A stretch of 64,000 nt of DNA from Flavobacterium quisquiliarum (GTDB lineage: Bacteria; Bacteroidota; Bacteroidia; Flavobacteriales; Flavobacteriaceae): contig NZ_WWEM01000043.1 in the NCBI RefSeq assembly GCF_019308285.1, positions 1-64,000 on the forward strand, given 5' to 3'. A model generated the notes under the pieces. That model was not told where the DNA came from and made no database searches. It saw nothing but the letters and a program-made list of their open reading frames with translations. The position numbers were made by a program, and so were the translations under genes. Of the stretch, positions 25,134 through 33,758 are shown piece after piece. How positions within the stretch are numbered: the first letter of the stretch is position 1; each line of letters starts with the position of its first letter.

Positions 25134-26167
25134 CCTACAAACTTTTTAAGCTGTATTTCCAAATCTACAACGTAGGTCTTTTTATCGTCCTGAATATCCA
25201 ATTTATAGTCTTTTCCATAAATCAGGTTCAAACGTTCTATGGTATTTTTCAAACCGATTTTAGTCGAAATCACATCATTTTTCTTCGGAATTGAATTCGT
25301 AACATGAAGACTTAATAATCCGTTTTCAACTGTGATATTAATTTTTACAAAGCAGTTTTCAATTGCGCAGGTTCCGTGTTTAAAAGCATTTTCGATAAAA
25401 GCAATTAACAGCATTGGCGAAATTTTATACGCATTTTCGTTATCAACATTACTTTCAAAAGTAATATCGCAACGATACCCTACCCTTTCTTTTTCTAGCT
25501 GTACATAACTATTGATAAACTCCAGTTCGTCTTCTAAAGATACACATTGTTTACCGTTGCTCTCCAACTGATAACGCATTAACTGCGAAACTTTCATAAT
25601 CAAATCGGGTGTTCTGTCTGGAAACTGAAGGCTGATTCCGTAAAGCGTATTAAAAGTATTAAATAAAAAATGCGGATTCAATTGTCCTTTCAAAGAATTT
25701 AACTGCATTTGATTGAACAACAACGCCGCATCGGTTTGTTTTCTGTGGATTCTATAAAACTTAAATACAATAATCGGGCTTAAAATACAGACCAAAGTTC
25801 CTAAAACACTCGCCAATTGATATGCATAACTTCTTTGATGCGAGTTTTGATACAAATGACATTTAGCAAACATATCCAGCATTGTAATTTCATAAAGCAA
25901 AACAGAAAATACAAAAACTCCAAAAAGTGTCAGAATGATATAAGTAAAAGGTTTATTCGCCTTAAATAAAATCGGAAGCAAAAAAAAACGGTTAAACTGG
26001 GCGTGCATATATAAAATGCAATAGAAAAATATACCCATTGCAATAGAAATGAAGGAACTGAATAACATCCAATCATTTTTCAAGGTATAAATTGTAAATG
26101 AAAAAAGGACAACTGCTACTTCCTGCCACCACTTGTTGTCCAATATGTTATCGATTCTTTTATTCAT
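25130..26167 (-). CDS. LytS-like sensor histidine kinase
   Basis: A 345-residue inner-membrane kinase with four predicted helices (about 15-31, 36-56, 74-92 and 117-138) and no large periplasmic domain. It then has the His_kinase domain with phospho-acceptor His166 (LNPHFLFNTFN) and an ATPase domain with N-box (LIAFIENAFKHGT) and glycine motif (IGLKNTIERL). It overlaps the LytTR regulator by 4 bases. The divergent efflux operon is 174 bases away, so it likely senses an envelope signal or a pump substrate. Confidence 0.92.
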   Translation of the reverse strand: MNKRIDNILDNKWWQEVAVVLFSFTIYTLKNDWMLFSSFISIAMGIFFYCILYMHAQFNRFFLLPILFKANKPFTYIILTLFGVFVFSVLLYEITMLDMFAKCHLYQNSHQRSYAYQLASVLGTLVCILSPIIVFKFYRIHRKQTDAALLFNQMQLNSLKGQLNPHFLFNTFNTLYGISLQFPDRTPDLIMKVSQLMRYQLESNGKQCVSLEDELEFINSYVQLEKERVGYRCDITFESNVDNENAYKISPMLLIAFIENAFKHGTCAIENCFVKINITVENGLLSLHVTNSIPKKNDVISTKIGLKNTIERLNLIYGKDYKLDIQDDKKTYVVDLEIQLKKFVG

Positions 26168-26297
26168 TATTAATTTTCAAATAGGGTACAAAGTTCGAAC
26201 AAATATTTAATTTATATTTCGTAAAAATGACCAATTCAATTCGTCATTTACTAGTGCAGTACATCACTTAACCTGACTTTTATCAGGGTAAGAGAAA

Positions 26298-26305
26298 TAA
26301 ATTTG
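26298..26305 (+). promoter_or_regulatory. -7 box of the TolC-RND operon
   Basis: Perfect TAAATTTG 36 bases before the ATG at 26342. An in-frame TTG (26303) lies inside the box, so it cannot be the start. No clear -33 element is visible, consistent with activator dependence. Confidence 0.55.
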
Positions 26306-26341
26306 TTTCATCAAAAACATTTTATTTCACACCTTGAGTTT

Positions 26342-27727
26342 ATGTATTTCAAAAAAATTACCATTTTATTTTTATTGATTTTTGCCTCAATTGGTTATTC
26401 TCAAACCCTGTCTTTAAAAGAAGCAGTAAAAACAGGACTTGAAAATTACGGTTCTATCCGAGCAAAAAACAATTACACCAATGCATCAAAGGAAACTCTA
26501 AAACAATCTCGTCGTGATTATCTGCCAAACCTGAATTTATCGGCACAGCAAGATTACGGAACTGTAAACGGACAAAACGGGCCGCTTTATGGATTTGGAG
26601 GTTTAGGAGTTGCTTCATCAGGTCTGCCTCTTCCGGAACAAAACTGGAATTCGGCTTTTGGTGCACTTTATTTAGTCAACATGAACTGGGATTTTTTCAC
26701 TTTCGGAAAAACACAGGAAAAAATCAATTTATCTAAAATTGATGTTCAGGCTAAAGAAAAAGATTTACAGCAGGAGAAATTCCAGCAGGAAATCAAAATT
26801 TCGGCTGCTTATTTAAATCTATTGGCAAGCCAGAGATTATTGATTTCACAGCAAAAGAACTTAGACCGCGCAGAAGTCTTCAAAAAGACAGCTGTTGCGA
26901 GAGTTAAAAACGGATTATTGGCGGGAGTCGATTCTACATTGGCTACAGCCGAAGTTTCTAAAGCTAAAATCGCTTTAAACTTAGCTCGAAATTTCGTTAA
27001 GGAACAAAACAATAAATTAGTTGATTTAATGGGCGTTGCACCGCAGGATTTTGTTACCGACACCCTTTTTGTAACGCAGATTCCAAAAGAATTGATTCAA
27101 GGAAATGCTGCGAATGACAGTCTTCATCCATTGTTACAATTCTACAAAACGAAAATCGATTACAGCAATCAGCAGGTTAAATTATACAAACGTTTCTATT
27201 ATCCAACGATGAGTGCTTTTGGAGTTTTACAAACCAGAGCTTCGGGATTTGATTCGTCTTATGCAACCAATCAAAATGCTTTTACCAGAAATTATTGGGA
27301 TGGTGTAAATCCAGACCGCACCAATTATTTACTTGGAGTTGGAATTACTTGGAATTTAACTACTCCATTTCGTTCCAGCAAACAAGTTATGGCACAGAAA
27401 TTTGTTTCTCAGGGATTGCAGGAAGAGTACAATCAGGCGGATAGAGAGCTGAAATCACAATTGAACTTTGCCGAAGATAAGATCAAAATTACTTTGGAAA
27501 ATTATGCCGAAGCGCCTATTCAGGTTGATGCGGCCAAAAGAGCTTACCTTCAGAAATCGACTTTATACAAAAACGGTTTAACCGATTTGACCGATTTAAC
27601 ACAAACAATGTATGTCTTAAACCGCGCCGAAATTGATCGTGATATTGTCAATAACAATGTATGGCAGTCGTTTTTACTGAAAGTCGCTGCGACTGGTAAT
27701 TTTGACTTATTTATAAATGAATTTTAA
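26342..27727 (+). CDS. TolC-family outer-membrane efflux protein
   Basis: A 461-residue outer-membrane factor starting at ATG 26342; the upstream TTG frame runs through the promoter. A signal peptide is cleaved near YSQ. The two alpha-helical barrel repeats of the OEP family are visible, with LNLLASQRLL and GLTDLTDLTQTMYVLNRAE segments in equivalent positions. It forms the exit duct for the RND pump whose gene begins 12 bases later. The operon order TolC-pump-adaptor differs from the more usual adaptor-pump-TolC. Confidence 0.9.
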   Translation: MYFKKITILFLLIFASIGYSQTLSLKEAVKTGLENYGSIRAKNNYTNASKETLKQSRRDYLPNLNLSAQQDYGTVNGQNGPLYGFGGLGVASSGLPLPEQNWNSAFGALYLVNMNWDFFTFGKTQEKINLSKIDVQAKEKDLQQEKFQQEIKISAAYLNLLASQRLLISQQKNLDRAEVFKKTAVARVKNGLLAGVDSTLATAEVSKAKIALNLARNFVKEQNNKLVDLMGVAPQDFVTDTLFVTQIPKELIQGNAANDSLHPLLQFYKTKIDYSNQQVKLYKRFYYPTMSAFGVLQTRASGFDSSYATNQNAFTRNYWDGVNPDRTNYLLGVGITWNLTTPFRSSKQVMAQKFVSQGLQEEYNQADRELKSQLNFAEDKIKITLENYAEAPIQVDAAKRAYLQKSTLYKNGLTDLTDLTQTMYVLNRAEIDRDIVNNNVWQSFLLKVAATGNFDLFINEF

Positions 27728-27739
27728 CTATAGATCCAA

Positions 27740-30700
27740 ATGAATTTAATACGTTTTGCACTCCGCAAACCCATCTCCATTTTAGTATTGGTTGCGGGTC
27801 TATTTTTCTTCGGAATCGGTGCCATCAAAGACATTAAGGTAGATATTTTACCGAAAATGAATTTGCCGGTTATCTATATTGCGCATCCGTTTGGAGGTTA
27901 TACGCCAGACCAGATGGAGGCTTATTTTGCCAAAAACTACGTAAACGTTTTACCTTTTTCTAACGGTATCAAATCCGTAGAAACCAAAAATATTCAAGGG
28001 TTAATGATTATGAAATTAACCTATTATGAAGGAACCAACATGGCTCAGGCTGCTGCCGAGTTAAGTGCGCTTTCTAACAGAATCCAAGCGGCTTTTCCTC
28101 CGGGAACTCAGCCACCGTTTATCATTCGTTTTGATGCTTCTTCACTTCCAATTGGGCAGTTGGTTTTGAGCAGTAAAATACGTTCTAACAACGAATTACA
28201 GGATTTAGCCAACGTTTACGTTCGTGCTTCGTTTACTGCAATTCCCGGTTTATTATCTCCAGCTCCCTTTGGCGGAAGCCCAAGAACTATTGAGGTTAAC
28301 GTAGATCCAGATTTATTGCGTTCTCATAATATGACGCCAGACCAAATCGTAGATGCGATTCGTTTAAACAACCAAACGGCTCCATCTGGAAACGTGCGAA
28401 TGGGCGACAAAAACTATATTACACCAACAAATAATACGATCAAAGAAGTTAAAGATTTTGAACAGATTCCGTTATTCAAAGGCGGTGTTCAGAACTTAAA
28501 ATTAGGAGATGTTGCTTCTGTAAAAGATGGTGCTGATATTACAGCGGGTTATGCTTTAGTAAACGGAAAACGTTCGGTTTATATTAGTATCGCAAAAGCG
28601 GGAGACGCTTCGACTTGGGATGTGGTTCAGAAATTGAAAAAAGAGCTTCCTAAAATTCAGAGTACACTTCCTGAAGATGTAAACATTACCTATGAATTTG
28701 ACCAGTCTGTTTATGTAATCAACTCCGTAAAAAGTTTGATTACTGAGGGAATTATCGGTGCGGTTCTTACAGGATTAATGGTTTTATTATTCTTGGGTGA
28801 CCGTCGTGCAGCTTTAATCGTTATTATGACGATTCCAATTTCGATTATTTCTGGGGTTTTATTCCTGAAATTATTCGGACAGACAATCAACTTGATGTCA
28901 TTATCAGGATTGGCTTTGGCAATTGGTATTTTGGTGGATGAAAGTACGGTAACGATTGAAAATATCCACCAGCATCTCGACATGGGAAAACCAAAAGCAC
29001 TCGCCATTTGGGATGCGTGTCAGGAAATTGCGTTGCCTAAATTATTGATCTTACTTTGTATTCTAGCTGTATTTGCACCAGCATTTACCATGGTGGGTAT
29101 TCCAGGAGCGTTGTTCTTGCCTTTGGCTTTAGCAATTGGTTTTTCAATGGTTATTTCGTTCTTATTATCACAGACTTTTGTACCTGTAATGGCCAACTGG
29201 ATGATGAAAGGACATGAAAAACATGAGCACGGTCCAGAAATTACAGATGATGAAGCTGAATTTAATGACAGCGGTATTACACCAGAATCAGAACAAAATC
29301 TGATTACTCAGAAGAAAGGTTATGTAGAAAGAGAAGACACCAATAATAACGGAAAAATTAGTCCTTTTGAACGTTTCAAGATTCGTTTCATGAGAATGTT
29401 GGACCGTTTATTTGTTCACAAGAAAATAACGAGTGTTGTATATTTAGTTTGTGCAACTGTTTTGGCTATCATCTTAATTAATTTTATCGGAAAAGACGTT
29501 TTCCCTAGAACCAATTCTAGTCAGTTTCAGTTGAGAATGCGTGCGGTTGACGGAACGCGTTTGGAAAGAACAGAAGAACAAGCCAGAGTTGTTTTAAAAG
29601 AATTGGAAAAAATGGTGGGTAAAGATCATATCGGAATCACGTCTGTATATGTCGGCCAACACCCTTCTCTATTCTCGATTAACCCAATTTATCTGTTTAT
29701 GGCAGGTTCTCATGAAGCGGTTTTCCAAGTGAGTTTGAAAGATTACCATGAAGATATGGACGATTTTAAAGATGAGTTTAGAGCAAGACTTAAAAAAGTA
29801 TTGCCTGATACTAAACTTTCTTTTGAGCCGATCGAATTAACAGATAAAGTTTTAAGTCAAGGTTCTCCTACTCCAATTGAGATTCGAGTAGCTGGAAAAG
29901 ACAAAAAACGAAACGAATTGTACGCCACTCAAATTGTAGACAAACTAAAAGCCATTTCGTATTTCAGAGACGTACAAATTGGTCAGCCAATACATTATCC
30001 AGCCATGAATATTGATATTGACAGAACCCGTGCTGCCGAATTGGGAGTTGATATGAACGACATTTCACGTTCGCTTGTGGCTTCAACCTCATCTTCACGT
30101 TATACCGAAAAAAATAACTGGGTCGATGAAAAAGCGGGATTATCCTATTCTGTTCAGGTTCAAGTGCCTTTAAACAAAATGAAAAGCAAAACCGATATTG
30201 GAGAAATTCCGGTTCTAAAAAATTCGCTTCGTCCTGTTTTAAGTGACGTTGCCAAAATTACACCGGGATTTGTAAGTGGAGAAAATGACAATTTAGGGGC
30301 CATGCCATACATTACCGTAACGGCAAACATTTATCAAACTGATTTGGGGACGGCTTCAAAAGATGTGACCAAAACAATTAGTTCTTTGGGCGAATTACCA
30401 CGTGGTTTGTTTATCACACCAATTGGGCTAAGTACTGTATTGACAGAGACCTTAAGCAGTTTACAAACAGGATTATTGGTCGCTGTGTTTGTAATCTTCT
30501 TAATGCTGGCCGCTAATTTCCAATCGTTCAAAGTTTCGCTGGTAATCTTAACAACAGTACCTGCGGTGGTTTTAGGATCTTTATTAATGCTGACTATTAC
30601 AGGTTCTACGCTTAACTTACAATCGTATATGGGAATCATTATGTCGGTTGGGGTTTCTATTGCTAATGCCGTACTTTTGGTTACGAATGCAGAACAACTC

Positions 30701-31030
30701 CGAAAAATAAACGGAAATGCCTTGGAATCTGCGAGAGAATCTGCGGCGTTGCGTCTTCGTCCAATTATCATGACTTCGGTTGCGATGATTGCGGGAATGT
30801 TACCAATGGCAATTGGTCATGGCGAAGGAGGCGATCAAGTTTCTCCGTTAGGAAGAGCGGTTATTGGCGGACTATTATTTTCTACTTTTGCCGTATTATT
30901 GATCTTGCCACAGATATTTGCGTGGGCACAAGAAAAAACATCAACACAATCTGTTTCTTTAGACCCTGAAGACGAAGAAAGCATCCATTATATCTCATCA
31001 ATAAGCAAGTCGAAAGTTGGAAAGTCTTAA
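27740..31030 (+). CDS. RND efflux transporter with an EF-hand-like cytoplasmic loop
   Basis: A 1096-residue inner-membrane RND pump of the HAE family with 12 predicted helices, two large periplasmic domains and helix-4 proton-relay region AIGILVDEST (Asp400). It exports drugs, lipophiles or metabolites through the TolC protein and adaptor encoded on either side. Unusually, the cytoplasmic loop between helices 6 and 7 is enlarged, with His/Glu-rich sequence (about 490-515) and a canonical 12-residue EF-hand loop at 533-544 (Asp533, Asn535, Asn537, Gly538, Ile540, Ser541, Glu544). The substrate is unknown. Helix 4 has VDE rather than the VDD of AcrB. Confidence 0.92.
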   Translation: MNLIRFALRKPISILVLVAGLFFFGIGAIKDIKVDILPKMNLPVIYIAHPFGGYTPDQMEAYFAKNYVNVLPFSNGIKSVETKNIQGLMIMKLTYYEGTNMAQAAAELSALSNRIQAAFPPGTQPPFIIRFDASSLPIGQLVLSSKIRSNNELQDLANVYVRASFTAIPGLLSPAPFGGSPRTIEVNVDPDLLRSHNMTPDQIVDAIRLNNQTAPSGNVRMGDKNYITPTNNTIKEVKDFEQIPLFKGGVQNLKLGDVASVKDGADITAGYALVNGKRSVYISIAKAGDASTWDVVQKLKKELPKIQSTLPEDVNITYEFDQSVYVINSVKSLITEGIIGAVLTGLMVLLFLGDRRAALIVIMTIPISIISGVLFLKLFGQTINLMSLSGLALAIGILVDESTVTIENIHQHLDMGKPKALAIWDACQEIALPKLLILLCILAVFAPAFTMVGIPGALFLPLALAIGFSMVISFLLSQTFVPVMANWMMKGHEKHEHGPEITDDEAEFNDSGITPESEQNLITQKKGYVEREDTNNNGKISPFERFKIRFMRMLDRLFVHKKITSVVYLVCATVLAIILINFIGKDVFPRTNSSQFQLRMRAVDGTRLERTEEQARVVLKELEKMVGKDHIGITSVYVGQHPSLFSINPIYLFMAGSHEAVFQVSLKDYHEDMDDFKDEFRARLKKVLPDTKLSFEPIELTDKVLSQGSPTPIEIRVAGKDKKRNELYATQIVDKLKAISYFRDVQIGQPIHYPAMNIDIDRTRAAELGVDMNDISRSLVASTSSSRYTEKNNWVDEKAGLSYSVQVQVPLNKMKSKTDIGEIPVLKNSLRPVLSDVAKITPGFVSGENDNLGAMPYITVTANIYQTDLGTASKDVTKTISSLGELPRGLFITPIGLSTVLTETLSSLQTGLLVAVFVIFLMLAANFQSFKVSLVILTTVPAVVLGSLLMLTITGSTLNLQSYMGIIMSVGVSIANAVLLVTNAEQLRKINGNALESARESAALRLRPIIMTSVAMIAGMLPMAIGHGEGGDQVSPLGRAVIGGLLFSTFAVLLILPQIFAWAQEKTSTQSVSLDPEDEESIHYISSISKSKVGKS

Positions 31031-31064
31031 AGTTGAAAGTCACATCGTCGTGTAACTAAAAAAT

Positions 31065-31210
31065 AAACACATAGAAACATAGTCCCGAAACTTCGGGATT
31101 ATGTCAAAAAAAGAGCAAAGAAGAAACAAGTTTCCACACATAGCCAACTATGTACATTTAAACTAGTGAAACGCCTTTTTAAAGCTTCAACAACTATGTT
31201 TCTATGTGTT
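31065..31210. repeat. Palindromic interspersed element, family A, copy 2
   Basis: 146 bases bounded by AACACATAGAAACATAG (31066-31082) and its inverse (31194-31210). It includes GTGAAACGCCTTTTT and AACTATGTACATTTAAA, shared with the 59688 copy, and an extra small hairpin TCCCGAAACTTCGGGA. It fills the gap between the pump and adaptor genes of one operon, so it must be transcribed and would fold into a long stem. Confidence 0.75.
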
Positions 31211-31262
31211 AAGACAATTACACTCAACGGTTAAAAACATATTCATTATATAAAACCAAAAA

Positions 31263-32351
31263 ATGAACACTAAAATTATAAAATATAGTCCGCTGTTTCT
31301 AGCAGCAGTATTTTTCCTGAACAGCTGTAATTCTAAAAAAGAAGAAGCTGTTAAAGCAGAAATCGAACCTAAAGTGGAAACCTTCGCTTTAGCGAAAGAA
31401 AAATTGACTACAGAATTGCGTTTGCCAGCCGAATTAACAGGTTTCCAACAAGTTGACTTGTATGCCAAAGTAAGCAGTTTTGTAAAATTATTGAAAGTTG
31501 ATATTGGTTCTAAAGTAAAAAAAGGGCAGCTTTTGATTGTTTTGGAAGCACCAGAAATCAGTTCGCAATTGGCTGCAGCCGAATCGAGATTGAAATCTAT
31601 GGAAGCGATTTATGCAACCAGCAAAAGCACCTACAACCGTTTGTACGAAACCAGCAAGGTTGAAGGAACGATTTCTAAAAACGACTTAGAAATGGCAAGC
31701 GGTAAAAAGAATTCTGATTACGCTCAGCTTCAAGCTGCAATTGCGGCTCATAAAGAAATTGCGATTATGAGAGGTTACTTAGAAATTCGCGCTCCATTTG
31801 ATGGTGTTGTCGCAGCTAGAAATGTGAATTTAGGTGCATTTGTTGGCCCAGCAGGAAAAGGTTCAGATTTGCCTTTATTGACGATTCAAGAGCAAAGCAA
31901 ATTACGTTTGGCGGTTTCTGTTCCAGAATTGTACACAGGCTATTTACACCCAGGCGACGAAATGAGTTTTAATGTAAAATCGTTACCAGAAACTTTTACA
32001 GCAAAAATTACCAGAATGTCTGGCGCTTTAGATTTAAAACTTCGTTCTGAAAGAGTCGAAATGGACGTTCACAACACCAAAGGAAATTTATTGCCTGGAA
32101 TGGTTGCCGAAGTTTTGTTACCGCTTAACGCGAAAGACAGCACATTTGTAGTGCCAAAATCGGCGGTGGTAAATTCTGCGGAAGGTTTATATGTGGTGAA
32201 AGTGGTAAACCACAAAGCGACACGAGTGGACATTAAAAAAGGAAGAGAAATTGAAGATAAAATCGAAATTTTCGGCGACTTAACTCCAAACGATAAACTG
32301 GTAAAAATTGCCAGCGAAGAAACTAAGGAAGGCGATATCATAAACGAATAA
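31263..32351 (+). CDS. RND periplasmic adaptor lipoprotein
   Basis: A 362-residue membrane-fusion protein with a lipobox ending at Cys22 (FFLNSC). It has the barrel-sandwich lipoyl halves (VKLLKVDIGSKVKKGQLL and EIRAPFDGVVAARNV), a short alpha-hairpin between them, and a beta-barrel plus membrane-proximal domain. It links the RND pump to the TolC duct. It is separated from the pump by 232 bases containing a palindromic repeat, so its level may be set separately. The stop codon coincides with the beginning of a candidate structured RNA/terminator element. Confidence 0.9.
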   Translation: MNTKIIKYSPLFLAAVFFLNSCNSKKEEAVKAEIEPKVETFALAKEKLTTELRLPAELTGFQQVDLYAKVSSFVKLLKVDIGSKVKKGQLLIVLEAPEISSQLAAAESRLKSMEAIYATSKSTYNRLYETSKVEGTISKNDLEMASGKKNSDYAQLQAAIAAHKEIAIMRGYLEIRAPFDGVVAARNVNLGAFVGPAGKGSDLPLLTIQEQSKLRLAVSVPELYTGYLHPGDEMSFNVKSLPETFTAKITRMSGALDLKLRSERVEMDVHNTKGNLLPGMVAEVLLPLNAKDSTFVVPKSAVVNSAEGLYVVKVVNHKATRVDIKKGREIEDKIEIFGDLTPNDKLVKIASEETKEGDIINE

Positions 32352-32467
32352 CCTGCGTTTAGTCTTCTTTTTAGTAGATTACCAATTACTGTACGCATTC
32401 TTCGGAGTGCAAATCTAAAATTTGCCTTAGGACAGTTCCTCTTTTTGGAGGGACTGTCCTTTTTTTT
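32349..32467 (+). ncRNA. Candidate structured RNA / 3' UTR element, copy 1, ending in a strong terminator
   Basis: Starts TAACCTGCGTTT, then TTTAGTA, ATTAC and ACTGTA followed by a hairpin GCATTC-TTCG-GAGTGC (32395-32410). It ends in a 13-base-pair terminator stem (32429-32441 with 32448-32460) plus eight T. A second copy at 48170-48317 shares the same motifs in order, and its hairpin has a different sequence with the pairing kept. It could be an independent small RNA or a 3' UTR element of the adaptor mRNA. Rfam family not known to me. Confidence 0.55.
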
Positions 32468-32591
32468 CTCTCAAAAATTTTAAAAACAGGTATATATACT
32501 CTCTTTTCATATTCTCTAAATTGTTAAAATTGCTTCAATTGACTTTAAAAATATATACGGTTTTCCGTAAAAGAAATATAAATCAGCGTTT

Positions 32592-32599
32592 TAAATTTG
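32592..32599 (+). promoter_or_regulatory. -7 box of the small gene at 32624
   Basis: Perfect TAAATTTG, 24 bases before the ATG. It contains the in-frame TTG (32597) of the longer frame and argues for the ATG start. Confidence 0.55.
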
Positions 32600-32623
32600 A
32601 AAATTAACTTTAAATATAGAATT

Positions 32624-32893
32624 ATGGCAAATTTTACAAAAACACAAATGTTATATGAAGATCAGTACACATGGAGAAGAGATGGCGGTGATGGGCCTTA
32701 TATTGGAAAAATAGATCGAGATAGATTAGATCGAGATGAAGGGTATGAAGTCTTAGATTTTGCAAATTCATGCTTAAAAAGTGGTGTAGGCGTGGAAGCA
32801 CTACACAAATTTGAAAGACTACTTAGAGAAAAATTACCTAGTAATGTTGTAATGAAAAATCAAATTATCGATTTCTTGAATAAAAATTGGTAA
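32624..32893 (+). CDS. Small hypothetical protein at the edge of the defence island
   Basis: An 89-residue soluble protein, not recognised. It is rich in charged residues near residues 25-50 (KIDRDRLDRDEGYEV) with predicted helices after it (FANSCLKSGVGVEALHKFERLLREKL, described here only in part). The ATG at 32624 is chosen because the longer TTG frame overlaps a -7 box. It has its own promoter and a terminator at 32906, so it is not co-transcribed with the Hachiman-like pair although it lies just upstream. An accessory or unrelated role are both possible. Confidence 0.6.
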   Translation: MANFTKTQMLYEDQYTWRRDGGDGPYIGKIDRDRLDRDEGYEVLDFANSCLKSGVGVEALHKFERLLREKLPSNVVMKNQIIDFLNKNW

Positions 32894-32905
32894 TAATATA
32901 GAATA

Positions 32906-32949
32906 TGAAAAGTCTCGTTGTTTACAAGACTTTTCATTTCACTTTTTTT
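32906..32949 (+). terminator. Intrinsic terminator after the small gene
   Basis: A perfect 10-base-pair stem (TGAAAAGTCT at 32906-32915 with 32927-32936), followed by TTTCAC and seven T. Confidence 0.75.
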
Positions 32950-32971
32950 ATAACTAGTTATTAATTAAATT

Positions 32972-33755
32972 ATGTTTATGCTTAAAGGACTAAAAATTGA
33001 TCATAATGGTAAGTCAGTAATATGCTATATTGAAGATTTTAGCGATGAATTGAAGTCAGAGATAAGAAGTCAATTATCTGGAATTTATAATGGTTTTCAT
33101 ATAGTTAATGAAGACCCCATTTTTTATTCTTATAAGTATACTCTTAATTTATTTCTTTATGAGTTTGATAAGAAGTCATCTAATATTAAAAAAGGAATGA
33201 TAGGTGAGCTTCTTTCACATGTATTATTAAATATAATATCAAAAAAACTAACTTCAATTTCTGTATATAAAAATAAAGAAGAGAACAGTATTAAAAAGGG
33301 ATTTGATATTTTATACTATGATAAACATAATAATAGTTTATGGTATACTGAAGTGAAATCTGGTAAAGGAAAATCTACAAAATACAATAAAGTTTTACTA
33401 AACAGATCAAAAAATGGTATTAGTACTATGTTGCAAAGTAAAAGGCAAAAATTGTGGGACAGCGCATTAATTGATTTGCAATTAGTGATTAAGAATGGGA
33501 TAAATCATAAAAAAATAAAAAATCTTCTACAAATGGATAGTCCCGTTTCTATAAGCCCAAATGATAAAAAAAAATGTGATTCTAATTTCGGTCTTATATT
33601 ACGATATAAAAGATACGATCCTATTAAAATCAATAGAAGATTTTTGTAAAAAAACCATTAAAGAGGATTTGTTTAATGATGTAATTGTATTTTCTATACA
33701 AAAAAACACTTATAGCAAGGTGATTACATTTTTAAAAAAAGAAGCTAAAACTTAG
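32972..33755 (+). CDS. hamA: HamA-like (DUF1837) nuclease, frame broken at an A9 run
   Basis: Probable effector nuclease of a Hachiman-type (or related AbpAB) anti-phage system. The frame from ATG 32972 shows the PD-(D/E)xK signature: Glu79 in GMIGELLSH, Asp112 in KGFDILYY, and Glu127-Val-Lys129 in WYTEVKSG. It ends early at 33649 (225 residues) because nine A at 33566-33574 shift the frame. Removing one A continues into VILISVLYYDIKD and on to a stop at 33753-33755, giving about 260 residues, the expected family size, and ending 3 bases before hamB. Either transcriptional slippage restores it, or it is a mutation or sequencing artefact. The AT-rich composition suggests transfer. Confidence 0.72.
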
Positions 33756-33758
33756 AGT

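Noticed and set aside
33561..33755. An independent 64-residue gene starting at ATG 33561
   Set aside because: It starts inside the nuclease gene, has no ribosome-binding or promoter context, and its sequence continues the DUF1837 C-terminus in the shifted frame.
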